Assembly (NCBI RefSeq): GCF_001625305.1
Contig: NW_017803898.1
Coordinates: forward strand, 129,056-193,055
DNA length: 64,000 nt
Reading direction: 5' to 3'
From: Branchiostoma belcheri
Taxonomy: Eukaryota; Chordata; Leptocardii; Amphioxiformes; Branchiostomatidae
A program made the position numbers and the translations under genes. Positions 1 through 12,700 of the stretch are shown here, piece by piece. Numbering within the stretch: position 1 is the first letter of the stretch; each line of letters opens with the position of its first letter. The notes beneath the pieces were generated by a model. That model saw only the letters and a list, made by a program, of their open reading frames with translations. It did no database searches and was not told where the DNA came from.

Positions 1-1623
1 TTTCAGTGTTTGATATAATTTTCTAAGAAAAAAAATCTGCTTGGAGAATAATCTCAAAGACACAACGAAGGAAACAAACGCACAAACACCCTGATACAAG
101 CACATATCTGTATTGTCCATGTACATACACTGTTGTCTAAAAATGTTACATGTTATTGCATGCAAAGTTGTTGTTTTTGATCATATGCATAGAATGAACC
201 TCTTTCCACAAATCTGCACAATTGTATGTTGATTACTTACACCAAGCACATTTAATACATCAATAGCACTGCTTCAGTTACATATATTATAATAATTTGT
301 GCACTCTTAAAGAAAAAAAAGCATTTTGTTTATCAAGCATCACATTTCCCATTTTGTTTCATACACAAAACCATACAACATACTCTTACAATTGTTAAAC
401 TTCTGATCACCCACAATGTATCTTCACATACTGCGAAACTAAACACCCATATCATATTTCTGAATTTCTGATATACACAATTGATAAACATGAAACAACC
501 ATACCTGTACCTCCCTTACTTTAAGTATCCTCACATTTCAACATACAGCAGCAAAATCCTTTCCATGGCTTGACCATTTAAATACAATGTTACAAAAACA
601 CCCACTTTCACATCATGGTTTAAGATGGTACTCAATCAGTTAGATGGTTGTCAAGTTTTTTCTAGTTGCTGTTGGTATAATTTCAACTTACAGTCCTTTG
701 AAGTACATTGTGAATACCATGAGCTTATATATGTATATACAGTCAGTAAAAATGCTATCGCATCACAGCAAGATCTATAGATATGATTTCTTCAGCATTA
801 TGCTCTGATTCCTTGATCACTTATCAAATCTCGTTGACGTTGTGTGTCCATTCATAGTTGAGCTGTATGTTTAATCTTCAATTTTCTTATGCTGTTTGTC
901 TAAGTTTCTTACCAGCAATTTGTTTGGCTCACATTGCGCTAGGTCTAACAAGAAAGGAATAATATAATATTGGTTTATGACTGAACTTTCTGCTTATTGT
1001 TCAAATATTGACATTATGACAGAGACTTTTAAATACATTCCAGTCTACCATTACTGACAAAGGAAAATTGTAGAAATTGTAAAATATGTGTTTCTATGTT
1101 TACTACATACTTTTGTGTCTGGCAATTAAAAAAAGGTCAATTTTCTGCTGTTCTGTAATTCTTGATATTGTACTTTGTGCACTAAAATCAAGTATACGTA
1201 TGACACAAAGTGATCTGTGAACTATCCCTATTCAGCCATTACAAAAAGCATCCGTGACTGTTGACGTTATACCTCCTGCACAACTTGACTAAAATCCAGT
1301 CTACACATATCAAGAAGTGATCTGTAAACTATCCCTTGTTGACTGCGAGGCTGTATTTATGTAATTCTTGACATCGTACTTTGTGCACTAAAATCCGGTC
1401 TACATATGACAAACGTGACCCGTGAACTAACCCTGTTCAGCTATTACAAAAGGCATCCATAATTCATATACTTTCAGCACAACTTGACTAAAATCCAGTC
1501 TACACATGACAAGAAGTGATGTGTGAACTACATGTATCCCTGTTCAGCTATTACAAAAAACATCAGTAGCTGTTGACATTATACTTTTCTGTGAACTGGC
1601 TGAATGCGAGGTTAGCGCGTTGT
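1..1623. other. SERINC 3' flank, probable 3' UTR, no other gene seen
   Basis: AT-rich sequence following the SERINC stop codon in the direction of transcription (minus strand). I see no open frame with coding character on either strand. Minus-strand ATTAAA-type hexamers occur near 250 and 869 (read as TTTAAT on the plus strand), but no canonical AATAAA was noticed, so the 3' end is not fixed. A four-unit tandem repeat lies at 1181-1590. Confidence 0.5.
1181..1590. repeat. Tandem repeat, about 100 bp x 4
   Basis: The phrase actaaaatcc(a/g)gtctac recurs at about 1181 (degenerate), 1288, 1388 and 1488. Each copy is followed by a 'gtgatctgtgaactatccc...ttacaaaa' block. Periods are about 107, 100 and 100 bp. 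It lies immediately downstream of the SERINC stop, so it is probably transcribed in its 3' UTR. Confidence 0.75.
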
Positions 1624-4600
1624 TCAGTCGAAGTCGCGGTCGGGCAGTACGATGGGCGCCACGAGCGTCCAGACGTACAGCAGGATACAGAGCCAACTGG
1701 ACACGATCTTCACCCACACCGCCGGCTGGTTGGGCTCCAGCTTGTTGAAGTTTGACCCGTCCGGGCTGGGGATGAAGGAATCAACAATCTTTATGTTTAT
1801 CTTTACTTTACACAGCAAGCGTTCTCACTCAGACATGTAGCTGGAAGCCGTAGGGACAGTCCACAAAATTCCTCCATCAGCTACATGTGTAGTGTTCTAT
1901 CCAACGTAAAATTTCCTTCCGTCATCTCAAAATTTTTCCTCAGAGCTCCCCCAAAAAAATCTACAAATCTTGACCCTATGAAACGATATTTCTTGCATTT
2001 TAGGGGGCAAATTTTGCTGACACCTCTTCCCAGCTTTACACGCCGATTTTTTTTGGTCAAAGAATCGGCCATCATGAGCCACAAAATTGTAGCAAATGAA
2101 GGAAAGATGAATGCTGGCTAGAACACTGCTTAACAACGTACCTTTTCTTTAGCTAAATTCACGTCAATTTTGAATTTTGCAATTCCAAACAAAACTCCTC
2201 AAAGCATGGTGACACATCATAAAGTTTGCTAATTTTGAAAGCTGGTTGAAGTACAGGTACTTCCATCTCACCTGTACCAGTTGGTGAGAGTCATCATGAT
2301 GTACATGGAGGCCAGCATGAACATGAAGTGGAAGAAGGAGTAGTTGTACTTCACTCCGTCTTTCTCGTTGTCAATCGTAGGAGAGTCATCATCGATGTCA
2401 TCAACCACAGACTTCTCCACATCACCGGTGCCTGGGAGACAACCAAAACACAAATTTTAAATTTTTACATATTTTAAATATCGGGACATGTTTTCTGTCA
2501 AAACTGAAGTAGAGAGGTTATAGATAACTGCAGTTCTTGTAGATTTTGTAGCCTCTACCAGGCTTCGGAAAGTGGCTAGAAAGAGCAGAAATTGGTTAAA
2601 TCGATGGTATACAAGGGGAGTTGGTCTGCTAAGAGAACAGGAGCAACAAACTGTACACTCTCTAGAGGACCAACTCCCCTGGCATGTTATCTGTGTATTT
2701 GGCCAATTTCTACTCTTTCCAGCCACTTCCCAAAGCCTGGTAGAAGCTAGTAGATTTGATACCCTGGTGAAAACATCAAACCACTACAACCCTTGGATTA
2801 TGTGATTCCCTTGTTTGTTAAAGGCTGTTAGACTGTTTATTCCAACATTTAATTATGCAGCATTTAGGGAAAATGTTAAAGAAAATTAAATAATGGTTAG
2901 TATTAGTTGTAGCAAAACAAGTCTTTTAAGTTCATTTGTATTTCAATGGCATATTTTTGTTCTGCTTAAAGCATTTTATGATGAAAGCATTTTATTTTGC
3001 ACAAATGTGGCTGTATTGACTTTTTGATAACTGGTTAAGCATTTTTTTGTTCATGAAATAGAAGCATCTGCAATAGAGTAAAGGAAATTTCTGATACTGT
3101 TAGTAATTTCATTTTCAGTCAGTGTTGATATGTTCTTGAAACAGTTTATCAGTTTTGAGAGTATGAAGTACATTTGATTTGATCAATGCAAAGGCATCTG
3201 CATCATTGAAACGTATTGGTTATTGGTTTTAATGGCATAGTAGTTAAGTTTGTCAGAGTCCACAGCAAATGTGTGAGAAACCTTTACAAAATGTGTTCTG
3301 CATTTGGCCTTACTGGGAACCAAGAAACAACTTCAGACACCTAAAATCAAAAGTCAACATTTTCATTTGTAACAAGAACAATAATAGACAAACAATATGA
3401 AACAAGTGTAGTACAGGGATACCATACCTATACCTATAACCCAAACAAATGGTAAAAACCAAAACAAAGGTGGACATTATTACCATACTCACTTGGGGCC
3501 TGGCTGTTGGACAGAAGTGTGCTCTCGTTCGACGACATGGTGAGCTTGTTCACACTGCTGTTGGACGAGGTGCGGATACTAGAAAACAAAATACGGCATA
3601 TCTTTCATATCACAAGTTTTTGCTTGTTTGTTTGTTTGAAGCATTCTTTATTCATAAGCTCAAATTGGCCTGCAGGCTGCTTCTCATTGAGGTCTGCTGC
3701 TTTGCATGTGTCATGGCTGAAAAGGATGAATTATGCAAAGCACACTAGTCTCAGCTTGACCAAAACACCAAATAGAATCGTAGGCCCCACACACAAACAC
3801 ACACACATATCTACTAGCCTACACTAGAATAAATCAGTGTAACTGTACATGTAAGGGCATCACTCATGGTTAATTGCATTGGAGACAATGTCATTGCATT
3901 CAGACATTAAGTCATGTTGGGATCCGATTCTTGCAACCTTGTGTCAAGTAGTAGTGTGGTCGTGTGGTGTAAAAGCAGAGCATTCAGCTCAGAACCAAGA
4001 GGTCCCGAGTTCAAATCCTGCCAAGTCACACCAACCTTTACACGACTTTCCTCTCTTAGCCAAGGTGAAAATGAGTATGCCAGAATGATCATTATCATGA
4101 TCGTGGGCATTACAGGAAAACCAAACCAAATCAGTAGCAGACTTCATTACACATTGGCAGGAGAGAGAATTGTGGTTGTGCCAGAAGACCTCTGACCTCT
4201 ACACTCCGACCTCTGACCTACCTGGCATACATGACACAGATGAAGAACACGGCCAGTCCCACAATGCCCTGCGCATCCATACCCAGGAACACACTGGAGG
4301 GCGGGGTGGGCGCGGCGGTCGTGCCGGGCTGTGTGCCGTTCTGGATGGGAGTCAGGCCAGCGATCTGCAGCAGGCTAGGGTTACATTTACTGTCTGTGGG
4401 GCGAGAGAGAGAGAGAAAAGGCAAATGAGTTTCAATAAAACTCCAAACAGGCATATAAACATGAGTGCTGAAGCCAAATACATCGACCCATAATTGTAGA
4501 ATAAACTTGTTACTATTTAAAGAATTATCTTTGCATCACATATCTCTAAATGACGGTTGAATGCTGAGGTGTGTTCTTATAAGATATGTTATTTTATAAT

Positions 4601-7600
4601 ATGTTACAAAATAAGCAATTTTTCAAGATATATAATTCCAAGGTAGCTACATTCATAATGAATCACAATTCAACTTATTAACTGCACATCTAAACCTCAT
4701 GCTGTAGAAGGGTAGGAACAGTAGCTTGGATAGTTGCAAAAAAACTTTTCCAAATTTTACAGCCTTAGAAAAAGTTATCTGTCAGCCTTACTTGTCTCAT
4801 TAGTCATGGCAGACCAGGTGATGTACATGGTGTACAGGGTGATCACAGAAGCCTGGAGCAGACCGGAGCGGGGCTGGGCTGGAAGGGCAGAAAACAAACA
4901 TTCAATCATTCTCACATGAATGAAATTTTACTGTCAATACCATAGGTTTGTTACAAAACTGAGTACAGATCTGTGAAACAAGTATTTTAATCTCTGTAGC
5001 CTTAATGTCAATGGATCTATTCAAACTAAAAAAAAAAAAAACATATACTAGTAGCTAGATACTACTTTAACACCTAGCACATGCTCACCCCATAAAGGTA
5101 CAACACTAAATTGGCAATAAATATATCAAAAAGATTGTCCACCACATACATGTACACACAGGAATTGACTGTCATACAGGCATGTAGTAATATGACATTA
5201 CAACTACATACACTGCAGTTATGTTAAGCGTAAGGAAAAAATCATTAGTATTGAGTATTAAAAACTCACACTCCTGGACTTTAGGTAGGATGGCGATGAC
5301 AGAAGCAATGACACACAGGATCAGGTTAAAACTGATGAAGAACTTGTTGGTGGCACAACCATCGGGCTAAAAAACAAACAAGTTCATTTTAGTACAGAAA
5401 CTTAAAAATATCTACCCAATAACCAAAACCCATTAACACAGGGATTCTAACTCTCTGCAAAAGTGTGGTGGGTTCTTACATGTGCTTAAGGGGTGTGGTA
5501 TATTTAAGGCAATTTTGCTGGAAACAGGGAGAAACAACGAACTAAATGAAGATTCTAACAATTATTTATTTACATGGTTTTGGATCTTGGAATGTTTATC
5601 CAGTAGTAAAAAAAATATTTATGAAGTAAACATTTATAGAGCGACCATTGAACAACCATCTACTACAGTAAGAAATGACTTGATAATTTGCATGTGTCTT
5701 ATAATGATGACTGGTTAACAATTGGACATAGAAACAGCAAGAAGGTTCTTGTTAACTCACCACAGTATAGTAGATGAAGAAAACCACGACTCCAGCAATG
5801 GCCAGACCATAGAACACAAACGTACAGGCCAGCAGGGCTACAGAAACAGACAACAGACATCATCATGAGAACTCACATATTTCCCTGTTACAACCAGCTC
5901 TATAGTAGAGTCAAAATATGCTTAAGATGTATGGTATGTTATTAACTGTGTCATTCAGAAAATACTGTAATTCAAGATTTTTTCAGAGTACTTTTATATT
6001 CGTGTTCACTTCTGTATCGCAAATTTATCACTATCATGAAGAAATAATTCCACGACTTTCTTTTTTCTGCACCTGCAGCTACCGCAAACATATACTAGTT
6101 CTTCTCAGACTGCAAACTTATGCTACCACGAATATAAAGTGAATTACAGTAATAAAGCTTAAGGATATCAGTGTAATAAGTCGTTCGGTGTGATATAGCT
6201 AGCTGCCGCCACACCACGTGCCTGCGAAGCTGGTGTGTTACGCCGAAGGGCGCTTATACCGGCTATACAGATACAGATGCCTTGACTTACCAAAGTACCA
6301 GAACTTGGAGTTGCCTTCTTCCATTTTCTCCACCCAGGACTCGTTCCAGGAGTGAGCAAAGTCCACCAGCAGGACCAGTTGGATCAGGATGAACAGGAAT
6401 GCACCGATCATACCAATGTACATCCAGGCTGGGGGAGGGAGAGAGAAGTTTATTTTTATAATTCTAAACTTGGTACTAAATTGCATGTTACAACAGGCCA
6501 TACTTAACCATTTTTGCGCAGTTTTCTTGATCAATTTCATGTATTGTGCAGCTCAAAAAACAAAGATCCATGATTGTTAAGGCAGATTTGTCTGAAAAAT
6601 TGCTAAAAATCATAATTCTTTAGCATGCACTATTGTTACAGTTGGATATTAGCACAGATTTTTGTCTTTAAACAGCAAAAATGTACCTGATCCAAAAGCA
6701 CCCCTGGGGATGAAGAATGCTCCAACACAGATGCCGATCACAGCCAGGAACTTGAAGAACCAGAATCTGCAACATAACATATACTCCGTTTAGCAAGTAG
6801 ATCAAAATGTTATTCATGACTCGTCAGTGCCAATTTTGAAATGGGATTTCAATTCATCTTTTATGGTTGAAGTACCGTTTTTTAATACAACTAAATCAAT
6901 ATTGATCATAATTTAGAGAAGATCACATTAAAGCAGATGAACCTACATGTACATGTAAAAAACTTCTTAACATTTTGGATCCAAAACATGAAGAAAAGCC
7001 TTTCCCAGTTATAATAGTGATTTGAACTGTCTGTATCTGTATGGGCGGCATAAAACACCAGCTTTGCAGGCAGCAGCTGGCTACATTACACTGAATGACT
7101 TGTTACACCTAACCCTTGAACATCTAACTCTAAACATTGTTTAAAGCTATCTAATGATTATGTCCTACTGTAAATGGTGACACTGAGTTCTACTCTGCGA
7201 TAGTTCTAGGAAAGAATGAGTTTTTGAACACTTGAATTCTGTCTGATTTCTCACCCGTTCTGAATCCCAGCGCGGGGGTCCTTGCTGGTTTTCACACTGA
7301 TCATGAGGAGACTCATGAGGAAGAAGAATCCGGCCAGCCCGAAGCAGACACGGTAAACCGCAAGGTATCCCGTCACGCTCCGCACGATCCCCTGACAGTC
7401 CACCAGCTTGTCGTGGAAGATCGTGTCGTCACAGATTTGTGGGGTTTCCAGAAACTGTTTTTAAAGAAAAAAAGGTAAGTTACACAAAAAGAAAGGAATT
7501 ACAAGCTCAAACAAATGCATTCATATTTGTAGGGTAGAGACTCTGATTAGGTACTCTCTCTTTTTCTGTTGGCTTGGCTTTGCTGGTACTACTGCAGGTA

Positions 7601-9282
7601 TAAATACCTGTCGGAGCCTTTGTCAACAGAGACACTGATCAGAAATGGATGCTACTAATGTGTTAGTGACTGGTTTCCCATTTACAAATCCTAGATTTCA
7701 GGTCAGACATCAGCTTGGTTTTCATCCATGTAGTAATGTCTTTGACACCCAACGCCCAACACCCAACCATGTTACATAACATTTACCTTACACCGTCAAT
7801 CATGATTTTTTTCTCTGTATTTTATGTTCACAATTTTTACTGTCACTCCTGTACCGTGACCTTATCATACCGTCAAGAAATCATCCACCTATTGCCCCCC
7901 TTTGTGCACACTCTGCCACAGTGAATATATCATTCAGTGAACATGTCCATTTTCCTTAGACAGTGAAATATTTGTACCGTAAACATAACGTGATTTACAG
8001 TACTCAGCACACCAGGGGCTGCAAAAAAAAACTGAACGTACAAAACTGGATTTTCTCTTACATCTTTTAGCCCGTCCTCCACAGCAGGAGCCAGCATGAG
8101 GCAGGCCACCAGCATCCCGAGCAGCAGGAACAGGGCATAGGCGATACGAGTCACCACCGAGTTCTTACTCTTCCCACAGGCAGAACAACACAGGCTGCAG
8201 GCAGCACTGGTGCAGCAGCATGCCAGCTAAAGGGAAATGGAATGTCAAACATGAAGCATGGGTTCAATTTTACATATTTTCTACCATTATCGAACCAGTA
8301 ATTATCACCGGTATGTACTGTAACTAATTCCTGATTTTTCACGGTACTTTCATGTGCATGTAGTTTTGTACCATTACTGTAATGAAATCATTTGTCTTTC
8401 TTCACAAGATACCCTTCACAATACCCCTCCAGGATCTGCTGTGACATGTTGGAAAGTTACATGATACATCCTAGAAACAATTGCTCTTTTCTTTCATTTA
8501 CAAATGAGTAAAAATGACTTGCATTTTGATATGATTGATTTGATAATCCAATATTCAAATTTGCAAATGACATACAGAGATATTGACACTGAGCCAAGTC
8601 AGGGCACAGTGCCCTGCTGCATAGTTCATATACAAATGTGCACAAAATATAATTTACCATCAGGCAAGCATAATTGATTCCATATTAATAATAAATAATT
8701 TCAAACTTAACATCCTTACATACAGTTGTCTAGCCTAAAACAAGGGTACAAAAGTTGAAAATCCAGTCAGATCAATGATGGTACAGGACATGTGATGTCA
8801 AGTCACAAGACTAATGACTTGTTTCCACATGGTAGAACGATTTCACGCATTAAATCGACAACAAAGTACACAACAAACTGTATAATCATATCTTAAAAGT
8901 TAAATACCAAACAAAATTTGCTAGAAATACAAGAAGCCTACAATAAATTATACAATAAGGACAATCGTCAAGTGATGAAGATGAATAAAATTATGTGTCT
9001 CATTTCCTGCTAAATCAGTATGCAGATGTTTTTGTTTACATCACTGTCTGCCACTTGCGTCATGACAAAAATTATTTATTATCCGTCAGAAAAAGCCGAA
9101 TTTAACGTTCTAGCGGCCCTTGCCAAACATAGAATCGCCTCAAAATATGCCCACAACATAATTCTGAACATGAAAATGACATTCGTAGTCGTTTAAACAT
9201 TGTAATTTGAGAGAAAACGTGGTTTAAAACTCACCGAAGCCGCACAGCTACCCAGTCCTAGGGTTCCCAAGATGGCTCCCAT
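1624..9282 (-). CDS. SERINC: Serine incorporator (SERINC/TDE1 family) membrane protein
   Basis: SERINC proteins are multi-pass membrane proteins linked to incorporation of serine into membrane lipids and, in vertebrates, to phospholipid scrambling. Twelve coding exons (minus strand): 9282-9235, 8226-8062, 7454-7255, 6766-6687, 6428-6291, 5837-5761, 5366-5270, 4878-4792, 4393-4222, 3578-3493, 2431-2272, 1765-1624. All introns are GT-AG and phases agree, giving 483 aa (vertebrate SERINCs are about 450-475). Family marks are the Cys-rich N terminus ([16 protein letters not shown] then [18 protein letters not shown]), a run of about ten hydrophobic segments, [18 protein letters not shown] and TWSAMTNE near residues 268-297, an acidic loop (DDIDDDSPT), and the C-terminal [21 protein letters not shown] block followed by a last hydrophobic helix ending in DRDFD. 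The start ATG is followed by the expected conserved N terminus. It is head to head with ABHD-a. I cannot say which vertebrate paralogue is closest; an unduplicated SERINC is likely. Confidence 0.97.
2549..2749. mobile_element. Foldback MITE (TAGCC...GGCTA type), copy 1
   Basis: Terminal inverted repeats of about 37 bp. The left end reads TAGCCTCTACCAGGCTTC and the right end gives its reverse complement with few mismatches. The flanks are GTAGATTTTG on the left (2539-2548) and GTAGATTTGA on the right (2750-2759), an imperfect 9-10 bp target duplication. There is no coding capacity. A second copy of the family lies at 42683-42861. It sits in the last-but-one SERINC intron region. Confidence 0.8.
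3942..4135 (+). mobile_element. tRNA-derived SINE
   Basis: A tRNA-like head has an A-box-like stretch (tggtgtaaaagcagagc, near 3965) and a B box (gagttcaaatcctg, near 4008). It is followed by the tRNA-unrelated body 'cacgactttcctc...aaaatgagtat' shared with the copies at 38005-38245 and 62650-62893. The acceptor-stem arms do not pair, so this is not a tRNA gene. Confidence 0.75.
6171..6290 (+). mobile_element. LINE 3'-end fragment
   Basis: It shares 'ttcggtgt..atatagc.agctgccgcc' and the 'gctatacagatacagat' tail with the better preserved copy at 41548-41863, whose reading frame identifies the family as a non-LTR retrotransposon. Only the last codons and the short 3' tail are present. It abuts SERINC exon 5 (6291). 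Confidence 0.65.
7028..7252 (-). mobile_element. LINE 3'-end fragment, degenerate
   Basis: Read on the minus strand it carries a decayed [12 protein letters not shown]-type C-terminal reverse-transcriptase-protein segment, interrupted by stops, and ends with the family's (tacagata) tail at about 7028. It is the same family as 41548-41863 and lies in SERINC intron 3, directly after the exon 3 donor. Confidence 0.7.
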
Positions 9283-9735
9283 CCTGACGATTTTCTGATT
9301 CTTCTCGAGTCTTCCTCTCGGTTTTCTCGGATTAAAACCTGAATAAATCCCTAAAACTTGACCCTGTCCCTCAAAATTCTTTCTCTAGTATCTCTTCTGT
9401 AGGAAAGTCTCGAAATAGTGGACAGGAAAGGTCCAAGACTGGGTAAAAATCGCCGAAAAGTGCAGGAACAACCTGCGCAACAAACAAAACACTGAACAAA
9501 ATCCCTAAAATGACGTCATAGTCTGGTGTCGCAGTACCAGTCACGTGACCGGCACCAGTTCGGTCTCAAAAAGTTTGCTTATATAAAATGTAACTTTGAA
9601 ATATCACATTTTAAGACTTTTACAAATCATAATATTGCTTCTTTTTACCATGAATTTTATCATTATGACGGATTTAGCTTTATTGTGAAAAAAGTTGAAA
9701 GGTCAAAGAAGGTCAAAGAGCACTCCAGCTCCAAG
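9283..9735. promoter_or_regulatory. Bidirectional promoter SERINC / ABHD-a with CRE and CLEAR/E-box sites
   Basis: 453 bp between divergent start codons. It contains a perfect CRE, TGACGTCA (9511-9518), and a perfect palindromic GTCACGTGAC (9540-9549), the consensus of MiT/TFE-USF type E-boxes (CLEAR element). Both genes are membrane-lipid genes, so shared control is plausible; that is inference. Confidence 0.6.
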
Positions 9736-12700
9736 ATGGCCGAAGAATATCTGTCAGATTCTCGGCTGAGGAGTTGGTTGTCAATTCAGTGGGAAAACTG
9801 GCCGTCTTTTCCCCTGGTGGTCGGCGTGGCCCTCACGGTAGCGACGTACTATGTCAAGTGCGTCGCTAAGGTGGGTTGTCTTCAATTTTTGTTTAAACGG
9901 GGGTGCCAAACTGGTCCTTTCTACAAGCCGTTTAACTTGTTATACATGTATGTTTATAATTTGCATCACACAAGCATAAGTCACCAAGTGTTAATTATAC
10001 CTAGAGAGACAAGTTGACTCCGAACTGAACCAAGCGTAAAGCAGCACCAAGAGACCACGTCTAGCGATATGTTAGACTCTAAACAAGGACAACAACAACA
10101 ATTTGCAATTTTATTTTACAAGTGGCTATTAATTCTAGCCTGTTCCCCTGTAAATAGTGAATAGAATTTCTTACTGGCAGGCAGCACATTTGTATGTTTC
10201 AAATGTATTGTTGTTGTTGTTAATTAATGACAGGGAGAGCAAATCAAGGCTTTTAAACACTTATGGTCAGTTCCTCTACATGAAAGGGATGTTTTTAATA
10301 CATTGAAATTAGAAACATCCCTTTTTCTTTACATTATCCATTGTAGAAGCCGTTGCTGATCACAGGCAGTGCTGATTGTGCAGACTTCCTCCAGCGGCGC
10401 TGTCCTGTGCTGGTACAGGAGTACTACCCGACTGTCTGGTGCTTCACCTCACGTGCACACACTCTCATCTGTGGCATCATTCGCGATCTGGCGGACGGCA
10501 AGCCACCATCCTACCGACAGTACGTAAATATAAAATACATAGAATACTACATGGTGTATTCCATATCGCCCGAGGTACCAGCCCGACCGTGCGTCTGATC
10601 GGCCGATGGCCAGAAGGAGATCCGATCCGCGGGAGGGCTGGGACCGAGGGTGATGCGGAATACACCATGTTGTATTATATTTACCCACATGAGAGAACAG
10701 ACATTTCAATGCAAAATGTTCCAAAATTTGGTGTATCTAAACAAAAACTGTAACGGTGTCAATACCAACATCCAAGTTTCAAGTTTCCAACATTCGGTGT
10801 TCAAAGTTTCAATGTTTGAGAAACAATAAACTAAAAGATATATCTTTCAATATATCTCTGTGGCCTCACTAAAATGTCCAAATGCCTTGTTTACATATAT
10901 ACATGTGATATTCCAGAGATATCCTTCACACTCCTGATGGAGGGGAGATCCACCTGGACTGGCTGGAGCACCATGGCGACCATCACCATGGCAACCATCA
11001 CCACGACAACAAGACCCGCCCAACTGTTCTCATCATGCCTGGACTGACAGGTAAGATTACAACATTTGTAATAGGATATTAGATTACTTTTTGATTTGGG
11101 ATTAAGAAACATACCACTACACCACACATACGTACAGTGGCATCTGTGTGGTGTAGTGGTAGAGCATCGGACTGTCAAGCAAGAAGACCCAGGTTCAATC
11201 CCCAGGGTTGGACACAGACATGTCCGGACATGCACCCAGACGTTGTGCCCTTGGAAAAGGCACTTAATGCGTATTTCCCCCCCCCCCCAAACTCTAGTAG
11301 GGATCTGGGGCCCTACTAGGGTTTGAGTTGGCGTTAGGAAGGACATCCTGCCATAAAAAAATCTTGCTTTAAAAAAGACTTGCAGTTGATTCAAGCACTT
11401 CTAACCTCCAGTTTTTTGGGGAAAAGACATAAATGGATAAATTGCTTCTGCTTTTGAGTCTGCTTTAAACTAAAGAATGGTTTTCTGTTACTTTTGTATA
11501 TCTGCCCAGGAAACAGTGGCTCTGCATATGTAGCCAGACTGGCGCGCGGTGCTCACAAACAGGGCTACCGTGGCGTCGTGTTCAACAACAGGGGAACCAA
11601 TGGCGTGGAGCTAAAGGTAGGTCAAAGATTGGTGGATGGAACCATTTTATACCCTTACTAAGAGGCCACAACAATTTGTTATTTCGAGAAAGTTGTTCTG
11701 AGAAAAAATATAAAGTGACAGGGCAAAAAAAAGCCATCCTATGATAGCCCCAAAGCTTATAGTAGGAGCCATGCTATTAAAACTGGTTTGTAATTCAAAC
11801 AATGAATTGTAAGCTTAAATCATACCACTACTAGTACATGGATAGCTGGAAAAATTTTAACAACTTGGAAGAATAGGACTTTCTTTAACTGTCAAAATAT
11901 GAGCAGAATCCTGATGAAAATCCAGGTGATCATGAGTTATGCCTTGTAAAAAGTCTTGATAGAAGTTTTGTAAGTAAATGTAACTACATATATCAGTTTG
12001 ATGTGGTTAAACCTTCAGTAACTCTTCTTATTTTCAGAGTGCGAGGTCGTACTGTGCAGCCAACACTGATGACCTTCACCTTGTGGTCAGCCATGTAAAG
12101 ACCCTGTACCCAGACGCACCACTCATGGCCGTGGGGGTGTCCCTCGGGGGGTGAGCATCACTTTTTTATCAAAGAAGATCTTGACATGACCACAGTAGGA
12201 GGTCTGGCGTTCTCCCTTGGAAAATACATTTTGAAAGACAGTATCGGTGAAGTAATGTGAATAGGGAGTCCAAGTTGCCGGGTATACGTAAGACCCCTAT
12301 ACTATAAGTGCTAGCTAGGACACTGGCAATCAAAGCTGCATTATGTAATAGGACAGTACAAATAGTGGTCATTTCTTTATAACTCCAATGCAAATATGTG
12401 CAATTCAGGAAGTCAGCAATGTGAGCTAATTGCACAAATATGTTGAAAAATTGCAATCAGTTTTTCAAATATATTTCAATTTTTGGTGCAACATGTCCCA
12501 TTAAGATTTTCATGCCTAAGTACATGCCATTACAATTGATGCATCAGTAAGTAACAGTTTTCCTCTCTGTACTATACAGCATTATCCTGTTTAACTACGT
12601 TGCTAAGTTGGGTAAAGACTGTGGGTTGGTGGCCGCCATGGTGGTGTCCGTGTCGTGGAACGTGTTTGAGGGCACGAGGTCGCTGGAGGAAACCGTCAAC

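Noticed and set aside
3780-3810. CA-rich microsatellite as a regulatory site
   Set aside because: Ordinary interrupted (CA)n in a SERINC intron.
10982-10995. X-box-like ATCACCATGGCAAC in ABHD-a exon 3 (also 37790-37803 in ABHD-c)
   Set aside because: Explained by codons for the His-His-Gly loop; no evidence of regulatory use.
11140-11215. tRNA-Asp-like gene
   Set aside because: A and B boxes are present but the acceptor arms do not pair and SINE body and tail follow.
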